DNA of 64,000 bases, taken from positions 124,001-188,000 of the forward strand of contig CAVYPM010000006.1 in the NCBI GenBank assembly GCA_963770375.1, read 5' to 3'. Shown here in pieces: positions 26,648-33,616 of this stretch. The DNA comes from DASVBE01 sp963770375 (GTDB lineage: Bacteria; Actinomycetota; Actinomycetes; Streptosporangiales; Streptosporangiaceae). The position numbers were made by a program, and so were the translations under genes. Below the pieces are notes generated by a model. That model saw only the letters and a list, made by a program, of their open reading frames with translations. It did no database searches and had not been told where the DNA came from. How positions within the stretch are numbered: position 1 is the first letter of the stretch; each line of letters starts with the position of its first letter.

Positions 26648-27977
26648 AGCTCTCCGGGATGAAGTGGGCGCCGATCGGCGCGAGCAGCACGGCCGGGTCC
26701 GGCGGCGCCGGGTAGCCGGCCAGTTCGGCGGCCAGGGTCTGCAGCAGCCCCGGTCCGGCCCGGTCAGGCCGCCGCGCGGCCAGCAGCAGCGCGGCGCGGC
26801 TCTCGTCGATGTCGCCGACGCACTCGAACGGCCGGGCCCCGGCCGAGGTGCCAAGCAGCGTGCGGAACCGCTCGGCCAGCGAGCCGTCGGGGTGCTCCGG
26901 GTCGGTCAGCGGCTCCCGCCCGCCGAACACCTGGCCGAGCTGATCCGGGCTCAGGAACGGGGCCAGGATCAGGTCGATGAAGCAGCACTTGTCGCACCGG
27001 CCGCACCAGTGGCCGAGCCGCTTGGCCTTATCTATATGGAAGGCACGGTTGCAGCTGCGGAACACCGGGTGGTACGGCTCCAGCGCGGCGAACCTCTGCG
27101 CCACCCACAGCTCGGAGAACGGCCGCAGCGCGGAGAAATAATCGACCGAGCCGCCCAGCGCGGCCGCCACCACGTCACGGAACCCGGCCTCGAACGCGGC
27201 GCTCTTGGAGTACTGGTGGTTGACCGGCTTGCCGTTGGCCTCCAGCGTCGGCGCGGACGCGGACCACTCGTTGGACATGATCACCGCGTCCCGGCCGTCG
27301 AGCACCGCGGCCATCAGCGCTATCGCGGACAGGATGCCGGTGATCGGCACGTGCCCGTTCAGGAAGCCGAGCTCGCGGGACCGCAGCAGCAGCGGGTCGA
27401 TCTCCCGGGCGGCACGGACGACCGGCAGCCCGGTCACCGCGGCCGGGGCCTCGATCGCGGCGAACCTGTCGTTCGGCCGCCCCATGATGAACAGCGCGGC
27501 GTCGGCCCGGTCGCGGACCATCTCCACGGTGACGATCGAGTCGATGCCGCCGCCGAACGGCACCAGCGGCCGCCCGGGACCGCCGCCGGCCGCCGGGGCC
27601 GGGCCTGCCGCAGGATCCGGCTCGCCGCTCAGCGGGCCCACGATCTCCAGCCCTGACAGGTCCAGCCCGTTCCGGTACGCGAACTCGCCCAGGCCGTCGA
27701 GGTAGAACGAGCGGAGGAAGTCCCGCTCGGCGCTGGTCACCGCGGTCTCGCCGAGATCGATGACCGGCGCCGCGGTCGTCTTGTAGTACGACACCCCGGC
27801 CAGCAGGAACACCAGCCGCGCCGCCGCCCGTACGCCCGGCGCGTCCCACCGGCCGCCGGGATCGAAGCCGACCCGCTCCGCGAACTCCCGCCCGCCCGCC
27901 TCGTACCGGCAGGTCAGCAGGCCGCGCGAGGGATCAAGGTCAAAACCCTGATAGGAATACGGTGCTTGCGCGCTCAC
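26622..27977 (-). CDS. murL: UDP-MurNAc-L-alanyl-L-glutamate epimerase
   Basis: 451-aa enzyme that epimerises the terminal L-Glu of UDP-MurNAc-L-Ala-L-Glu to D-Glu, an alternative to glutamate racemase described in Xanthomonas. An ATP-pyrophosphatase-like PP-loop (VPFGGGIDSIVTVEM, about residues 180-195) is followed by a C-terminal cysteine group CGRCDKCCF and CNRAFHIDK, both typical of the family. The GTG start at 27977 overlaps the pgeF stop as GTGA, and the 3' end overlaps murD2 by 26 bases. The frame is intact throughout. Together the three genes form one peptidoglycan-precursor operon. Confidence 0.88.
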   Translation of the reverse strand: MSAQAPYSYQGFDLDPSRGLLTCRYEAGGREFAERVGFDPGGRWDAPGVRAAARLVFLLAGVSYYKTTAAPVIDLGETAVTSAERDFLRSFYLDGLGEFAYRNGLDLSGLEIVGPLSGEPDPAAGPAPAAGGGPGRPLVPFGGGIDSIVTVEMVRDRADAALFIMGRPNDRFAAIEAPAAVTGLPVVRAAREIDPLLLRSRELGFLNGHVPITGILSAIALMAAVLDGRDAVIMSNEWSASAPTLEANGKPVNHQYSKSAAFEAGFRDVVAAALGGSVDYFSALRPFSELWVAQRFAALEPYHPVFRSCNRAFHIDKAKRLGHWCGRCDKCCFIDLILAPFLSPDQLGQVFGGREPLTDPEHPDGSLAERFRTLLGTSAGARPFECVGDIDESRAALLLAARRPDRAGPGLLQTLAAELAGYPAPPDPAVLLAPIGAHFIPESYAPADLLG

Positions 27978-28882
27978 TGCCGCCGTCCTGGCTGAAGTCG
28001 TGCCAGCAGGGCGAACCGGCCCCCTGGCGGCGAGTCCCGGTGACTGAAGAACGGCCCGTCGCCGCCGGTCCGCTCCGCGGCCGGGTAGATCTGCCCGGCC
28101 GGCACCCCGGCCGCGGCCAGCAGCAGGGCGTTCGCGCCGGGCAGGTCGAGCAGCCACCGGCCGGTGCCGTCCGGCCGCAGCACCCGGTCCGCGTCGCCGC
28201 CCAGGGTTTCCCGGGCCGGGCCGGCCACGTCGTCGCCGACCTGGTAGCGGTCCGGGCCGATCGCCGGGCCCAGGCCGGCCCGCACGTCCGCGGGACGGGC
28301 GCCGAGCGAGGCCATCGCGGCCAGCGCCGCGTCGGTGACCCGCGCGACCGTGCCGCGCCAGCCCGCGTGCACGCAGGCCAGCACCCGGGCCACCGGGTCG
28401 TGCAGGACGATCGGCACGCAGTCCGCGACCAGGATGGCCAGCACCGCGGCCGGGTCCGCGGTGACCAGCGCGTCCGCGTCCGGCACCGCGAGCCGGCCGC
28501 CAGGACCGGCCCCGGCCCCGGGCCCGGTGAACGCGCCGCGGCCCCGGTCGGCCGCGGTGACCACGGCGGCCACCGGGCCGTGCGGCTGGGCGGCCCAGAC
28601 CACGTCACCGGGGGCGGCGCCGAGCACGGCCGCGGCCCGGCGGCGGTTCTCCAGTACCAGGTCAGCCTCGTCGCCGACGTGCAGTCCGAGGTTGAGTGAG
28701 GCGTACGGGCCGGACGACACCCCGCCGTGGCGGGTGGTCACGATAGCGTCGAGGCCGGCCTGCTCCAGCGCGGGCCAGGACAGCACGTCCAGGCCGGCCC
28801 GGGCGTGGATCCGGGCCCCTGCGGGCGGGCCGGGCGGCGGCCCGGCGGCGGTGCGCGCCGTCGCCTTTGTCGCCGCGTCCAC
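27974..28882 (-). CDS. pgeF: Peptidoglycan editing factor / multicopper-like amidase
   Basis: 302-aa member of the YfiH/DUF152 family. The motifs are VTTRHGGVS, VPDADALVT, LVADCVPIVL, the metal-binding CVHAGWRGT, and a C-terminal FFSHRD. PgeF removes L-Ser wrongly added in place of L-Ala at the first stem-peptide position; related proteins were reported as purine nucleosidases. The GTG at 28882 precedes a Thr/Pro-rich leader of about 25 residues, and later starts are possible. It is first in the operon with murL and murD2, which supports an editing role on the first residues of the stem peptide. Confidence 0.87.
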   Translation of the reverse strand: MDAATKATARTAAGPPPGPPAGARIHARAGLDVLSWPALEQAGLDAIVTTRHGGVSSGPYASLNLGLHVGDEADLVLENRRRAAAVLGAAPGDVVWAAQPHGPVAAVVTAADRGRGAFTGPGAGAGPGGRLAVPDADALVTADPAAVLAILVADCVPIVLHDPVARVLACVHAGWRGTVARVTDAALAAMASLGARPADVRAGLGPAIGPDRYQVGDDVAGPARETLGGDADRVLRPDGTGRWLLDLPGANALLLAAAGVPAGQIYPAAERTGGDGPFFSHRDSPPGGRFALLARLQPGRRQ

Positions 28883-29040
28883 GCCGCCACAGTACACGCG
28901 GCGTGACCCTGCCCCGCCCTTCTGGCCACTCTGGGCAATGCCCTTACGGGCAGGCTCGGTTTGCCCCGGCGGAAGCATGGCGGAACCCGCCAGAATCATG
29001 AAACACTGCCGGGATCCGGATACCCCCGGAAAGGGAGAAC

Positions 29041-29949
29041 ATGGTTACGCCTGAGCTCAACGGGCGACCCGGGGTACGCCCGCTGACCGCACCACCCGGC
29101 AGCGGCGGCCCCACTGTGCTGCGCATTCTTCTGGGCGCCCAGCTGCGCCGGCTGCGCGAGGCCAAGCGGATCACTCTCGAAGACGCCGGTCAGGTCATCC
29201 GCGCGTCCGGATCGAAGATGAGCAGGCTGGAGACCGGCCGGGTCGGCTTCAAGGACCGCGACATCTCCGACCTGCTGACCCTGTACGGGGTAACCGACAC
29301 CGAGCAGCGCGACGCGATCCGCAGCCTGGCCCGGGACGCGAGCGCCCAGGGCTGGTGGCACGACTACTCCGACATCCTGCCGAACTGGTTCGAGGCCTAC
29401 GTCGGGCTCGAGGAGGCCACGACCGGTATCCGGGCTTATGAGATCCAGTTCGTGCCCGGCCTGCTGCAGACCGAGGACTACGCCCGCGCGGTCACCATGC
29501 TCGGCCACGCCAACGAGCCGGCCGACCAGATCGAGCGCCGGGTCAGCCTGCGGATGGCTCGCCAGGACGTGCTCACCGGGCCGCACCCGCCGCACCTGTG
29601 GGTCGTGCTGGACGAGGCCGTGCTGCGCCGGTCCGTCGGCCGCCCGGGCGTGATGCGCGGCCAGCTCAAGCACCTGCTGGAAGCCACCGAGTGGCCGAAC
29701 GTCACGATCCAGGTCATCCCCTTCCAGGCCGGCGGCCACGCCGCCGCGGGCGGCCCGTTCAGCATCCTGCGGTTCGCCGAGTTCGACCTGCCCGACGTCG
29801 TCTACCTGGAGCAGCTCACCAGCGCGCTGTACCTGGACAAGCGGGAGACCGTCGAGCACTACCTGGCCGTGATGGAGCGGCTGTGCCTGGAGGCCTCCCC
29901 GGCCTCCGCCACGGCCAAGGTCATCAACGACATCATGGCCGGCCGCTAG
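29041..29949 (+). CDS. XRE-family regulator with DUF5753 domain
   Basis: 302-aa DNA-binding protein: Cro/C1-type HTH at about residues 27-85 (LGAQLRRLREAKRITLEDAG, SKMSRLETG) and a C-terminal DUF5753 domain (QFVPGLLQTEDYARAV; LDEAVLRRSVG). This is an actinomycete-specific regulator class related to BldB-partner and WhiJ-type proteins, usually paired with a small DUF397 protein. No DUF397 gene follows here. The ATG at 29041 has GAAAGGGAGA upstream. It is divergent from pgeF and convergent with the histidine kinase gene. Confidence 0.92.
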   Translation: MVTPELNGRPGVRPLTAPPGSGGPTVLRILLGAQLRRLREAKRITLEDAGQVIRASGSKMSRLETGRVGFKDRDISDLLTLYGVTDTEQRDAIRSLARDASAQGWWHDYSDILPNWFEAYVGLEEATTGIRAYEIQFVPGLLQTEDYARAVTMLGHANEPADQIERRVSLRMARQDVLTGPHPPHLWVVLDEAVLRRSVGRPGVMRGQLKHLLEATEWPNVTIQVIPFQAGGHAAAGGPFSILRFAEFDLPDVVYLEQLTSALYLDKRETVEHYLAVMERLCLEASPASATAKVINDIMAGR

Positions 29950-29962
29950 GCTGTGCTAGCCG

Positions 29963-31434
29963 CTAGCCAATCTCGCCTTCGGCGGGGGTGAGCGGGAGCC
30001 GGACCTGGAAGCGGGTGTCGCCGGGCGACGACTCGACCCGGATGTCGCCGTGGTGCTTCTTCACCACGATCCGCCAGGAGATGTCCAGGCCGAGGCCGGT
30101 GCCCTGGCCGACGTCCTTGGTGGTGAAGAACGGCTCGAAGATCCGGTTCCTGATCTCCGGCGGGATGCCGGGCCCGGTGTCGCCGATCTCGACCAGGATC
30201 TGGTTCCGGTCGGTGTCCATCGCGGTCCGGACGGTCAGCGTGCCGGTCCCGCCCATCGCGTCCACCGCGTTGTCGATCAGGTTCGTCCACACCTGGTTCA
30301 GCTCGGCGGCGTAGGCCGGGATCCGCGGCAGGCCGGGAGCGTAGTCCCGGACCACGGTGATGCCGTCGCCGATCTTGGCGCCGAGCATCATCAGCGTGCT
30401 GTCCAGCAGTTCCTGGACGTCCGCCACCTGGTACGGGGCCCGGTCCAGCTGGGAGTACTGCTTGGCCGCGCCGACCAGGGTGGAGATCCGGCCGGTCGCG
30501 TCCTCGATCTCGTTGATCAGCAGTTCGGTCTCCACCGCGCAGTGCACCCACTTCAGTGCCCCGGTCAGCAGGTCCGGATCCACCGCCGCGGCGACCCGGT
30601 CCAGCCAGGCGGTGTCCAGGCCGGCCTGGACGAACACCGGGGCGAGCTCCCAGCCGCCGGGCACGTCCGCCTCGTCCAGCCAGTCGGCCAGCTGGTCTTC
30701 CCGGTCCGAGGTCTCGATCGGGCTCAGCGCGGGCGCCTTGGCCACCCGCTCCACGGCTTCGGTCTGCAGCACGATCAGGGTGTCCAGGGCGCTCGCGGGC
30801 AGTTCCTTGGCCGCGATCGACCTGAGCTTCTCGCGCAGCCCGGCGATCCGCTCGCGCAGCGCCGAGGTGGCCCGGACCGCGGCCGACGCCGGGTTGTTCA
30901 GCTCGTGGGTCAGGCCGGCCGACAGCGAGCCGAGGGCCAGCAGCCGCTCCCGCTCGCCGATCACCAGCTGGGTGTTGCGGTTGCCGAAGAACAGGCCCTC
31001 CAGCAGGTGCACGGCCATCGGGAACCAGTCCCGCATGACCCGGCCGAACACGTCCGCGTCCAGCACGTAGAACCGGGACGGCTCGGTGACCCGCATCGAG
31101 CCGGTGTACAGCTGCGGGATCCGGTCGCCGAAGTAGGCCGTGAACGCGCCGGAGTACACGCCGCGGTCCGAGCTGCGCACTATCTCGACATCGTCGGTGC
31201 CGACCCGCCGGGACAGCACCAGGCCGCCCTCGAGCAGCACGTAGAAGCAGGTCGCCGGGTCACCCTCGGCGAACACCGGGCCGGGCGGGATGACCTCGAT
31301 GTGGCCTTCCCGGCAGAGCTCGTCCAGCTGCTCGCCGGTCAGCTTCTCGAACAGGAACAGCGTGCGCAGCTCGTCCGGGCTGCACGGGCCCGGGGCCGGG
31401 GCGCGGCCTCGCCGGGCGCGGTTTCTGCGGTCAT
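29963..31434 (-). CDS. Sensor histidine kinase with N-terminal cyclic-nucleotide-binding domain, frameshifted near its start
   Basis: Soluble kinase of about 490 aa. Residues about 20-150 form a cNMP-binding beta-roll (PPGPVFAEGDPATCFYVLLEGG); then a HisKA-like dimerisation segment with the phospho-acceptor His in LTHELNNPA, and an HATPase domain (DNAVDAMGG; GDTGPGIPPE; GTGLGLDIS). There is no membrane segment. The ATG at 31434 overlaps the upstream stop as ATGA but is out of frame with the body. One base is missing in the G/C run about 31386-31395; restoring it gives 491 codons. It is translationally linked to the receiver-reductase fusion, its obvious partner. Confidence 0.87.
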
Positions 31435-33110
31435 AGCTTCTCCAGGTATCTGTGCACGAGCATGACCGCCATCGCGCCCTCACCGACGGCGGAGGCGACC
31501 CGCTTGGCCGACTCGGCCCGCGCGTCGCCGGCCACGAACACCCCGGGCACGCTGGCCTCCAGGTGATACGGCGGCCGGTCGAGCTCCCAGCCGGTGGGCA
31601 GCTTCCCGTCGCCGGCGGTCACCAGGTCGGGACCGGTCAGCACGAAACCGCGGCTGTCCCTGGCCACCGTCCCGTCCAGCCAGCCGGTCAGCGGGGCGGC
31701 GCCGATGAACACGAACAGCGCCGCGGCACTGACCGTCTCGGTCTCGCCGGTCGAGTTGTCCCGCAGGGTCAGCGTCTCCAGGTGGCCGTCGCCCTGCGCC
31801 CCGATCACCTCGGTGCAGACCCGCACCTTGATGTTCGGGATCGCGGCGATCTGCTGGATCAGGTAGTACGACATGGACCGCTCCAGCGACCCGCCGCGGA
31901 CCAGGATCGTCACCGACCGGGCCGACTTGGCCAGGTAGACGGCGGCCTGGCCGGCCGAGTTGGCCCCGCCGACGATGTAGATGTCCTGGCTGGCGCAGGC
32001 CGCCGCCTCGGTCAGCGCGGACCCGTAGTACACCCCGGCGCCGGTGAGCTCCGCCACCCCCGGGGCGTCCAGCTGCCGGTAGGACACCCCGGTGGCCAGG
32101 ATCACCGAGTGCGCGTTGATCGCGGTGCCGTCCGCGAACCGGACGCTGCGCGCCGACCCCTTGATGTCCAGGCCGACCACGTCCCTGGTGGTCAGCACCT
32201 CGGCGCCGAACTTGGCGGCCTGGCGCCGGGCCCGGTCGGTGAGCTGCGCCCCGGACACCCCGTCGGGGAAGCCCAGGTAGTTCTCGATCCGCGAGCTCTG
32301 GCCGGCCTGCCCGCCGGTGGCGGTCCGCTCGACCAGCACCGTGCGCAGCCCCTCGGACGCGCCGTACAGCGCGGCGCCCAGGCCGGCCGGGCCGCCGCCG
32401 ATCACGATCAGGTCGTAGAAGTCCTTGGCCGGCGCGGTGGCCAGGCCGACGTGCCCGGCCAGTTCGGCGTCGGTCGGCTCGATCAGCGCCTCGCCGTCCG
32501 GGGTGATCACCACCGGCAGCCGGTGCAGGTCGGCCCCGGCCGCCGCGAGCAGCCGCTCGCCCTCCGGCTCGTCGGAGGAGTACCAGCGGTACGGCACCTG
32601 GTTGCGGGCCAGGAACTCGCGGACCGCCGACGACCGCGCGGACCACCGGTGCCCCACCATCCGGGTCTCAGGCACCGGCCGGTGATCGGACTGCAGCCAG
32701 GTCTCCAGCAGCGAGTCGACCACCGGGTACAGCTTCTCCTCCGGCGGGTCCCACGGCTTGAGCAGGTAGTGGTCGAGGTCGACGACGTTGATCGCGTCGA
32801 TCGCGGCGCTGGTGTCCGCGTAGGCGGTGAGCAGGATCCGCCGGGCCCCGGGGTGGATGTCCATGGCCTGCTCGAGGAACTCGATGCCGTTCATCTCGGG
32901 CATCCGGTAGTCGGCCAGGATCACCGCGACCAGCTCGCCGCGCAGCTTGATCTCGCGCAGCGCGTCCAGCGCCGTGGCGCCGGACTCGGCCCGCACGATC
33001 CGGTGCTGTTCGCCGTACCGCCGGCGCAGGTCACGGGCTACCGCCCGGGAAACCCCGGGGTCGTCGTCAACGGTCAGGATGGCGGTCCGCCGGCCGCCCG
33101 GCGAGGTCAC
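31431..33110 (-). CDS. Response-regulator receiver fused to thioredoxin-reductase-like FAD domain
   Basis: 559 aa with three parts: a receiver domain (residues 1-125; VDDDPG acidic pocket, phospho-acceptor Asp in ILADYRMPEMNG, LLKPW with the conserved Lys); a short glutaredoxin-like linker (about 150-215); and a TrxR-like FAD/NADPH domain (IGGGPAGLGAALYGASEG, TGGQAGQSSRIENYLGF, IVGGANSAGQAA, VFVAGDAR). The CxxC redox pair of true thioredoxin reductases is absent; the site reads GVYYGSALTEAA. The output is therefore a flavoprotein reductase switched by phosphorylation, or a redox sensor. The kinase gene overlaps it by four bases. Its real substrate is unknown. Confidence 0.9.
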   Translation of the reverse strand: MTSPGGRRTAILTVDDDPGVSRAVARDLRRRYGEQHRIVRAESGATALDALREIKLRGELVAVILADYRMPEMNGIEFLEQAMDIHPGARRILLTAYADTSAAIDAINVVDLDHYLLKPWDPPEEKLYPVVDSLLETWLQSDHRPVPETRMVGHRWSARSSAVREFLARNQVPYRWYSSDEPEGERLLAAAGADLHRLPVVITPDGEALIEPTDAELAGHVGLATAPAKDFYDLIVIGGGPAGLGAALYGASEGLRTVLVERTATGGQAGQSSRIENYLGFPDGVSGAQLTDRARRQAAKFGAEVLTTRDVVGLDIKGSARSVRFADGTAINAHSVILATGVSYRQLDAPGVAELTGAGVYYGSALTEAAACASQDIYIVGGANSAGQAAVYLAKSARSVTILVRGGSLERSMSYYLIQQIAAIPNIKVRVCTEVIGAQGDGHLETLTLRDNSTGETETVSAAALFVFIGAAPLTGWLDGTVARDSRGFVLTGPDLVTAGDGKLPTGWELDRPPYHLEASVPGVFVAGDARAESAKRVASAVGEGAMAVMLVHRYLEKL

Positions 33111-33204
33111 CGGGCCTCCGGTGGCGGACAGGGGGTGCGTTCTAGCCGCTGCATCCCCCCATGCTAGGTAATGCCCGGACCGGGCAGTAGCGCCCGCGGC
33201 CAGG

Positions 33205-33606
33205 TCATCCGGGCAGCAGGGCCACCTCGCCGGAGCTGATCCGCACGCTGATGGTCCTGGCCGCGGTCGCCGAGGTGGGGATCCCGTTCTGCAGGTAGCC
33301 GGAAATCACGTTGCTGGTGACCGCGTACCGGACCGAATCCGGCAGCCGGATCGTGGCCTGTGCCGAGGCCAGCGTCACCGCGAGCCGGCCGGGCGGCGCG
33401 GCGAAGTCCGCGGCCAGGTGCCCGGAGCTGATGTAGGCCACCAGCGACGGCGAGCGGAGCCCGGTCGCGCTGATGTCCACGCTGGCCGCACCGATGCGCA
33501 CCGGGCGGCCAGCCCAGCCAGGTTCATGCCCGGGCTGTGCCCGCCGCCGGGCCGATGATGCACGCTCACGAGAACATGTTCCAGCCGCGGGATTCCCGGC
33601 GTCCAC
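33205..33606 (-). CDS. Short DUF4097-like beta-repeat protein, possibly truncated
   Basis: The C-terminal 90 residues (VDISATGLRSPS; IRLPDSVRYAVTSN; ISVRISSGEVALLPG) look like the end of a DUF4097/adhesin-type beta-helix protein, which is normally 250-300 aa with membrane or DUF1707 segments at the front. The first 35 residues of the frame are Arg/Ala-rich and unlike the family; a GTG at 33501 is a more credible start and gives 98 aa. An ATG in another frame (reading MNLAGLAAR) would join it with a one-base shift. I treat it as a small or truncated gene. Confidence 0.45.
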   Translation of the reverse strand: MDAGNPAAGTCSRERASSARRRAQPGHEPGWAGRPVRIGAASVDISATGLRSPSLVAYISSGHLAADFAAPPGRLAVTLASAQATIRLPDSVRYAVTSNVISGYLQNGIPTSATAARTISVRISSGEVALLPG

Positions 33607-33616
33607 CGGCTTCCGG

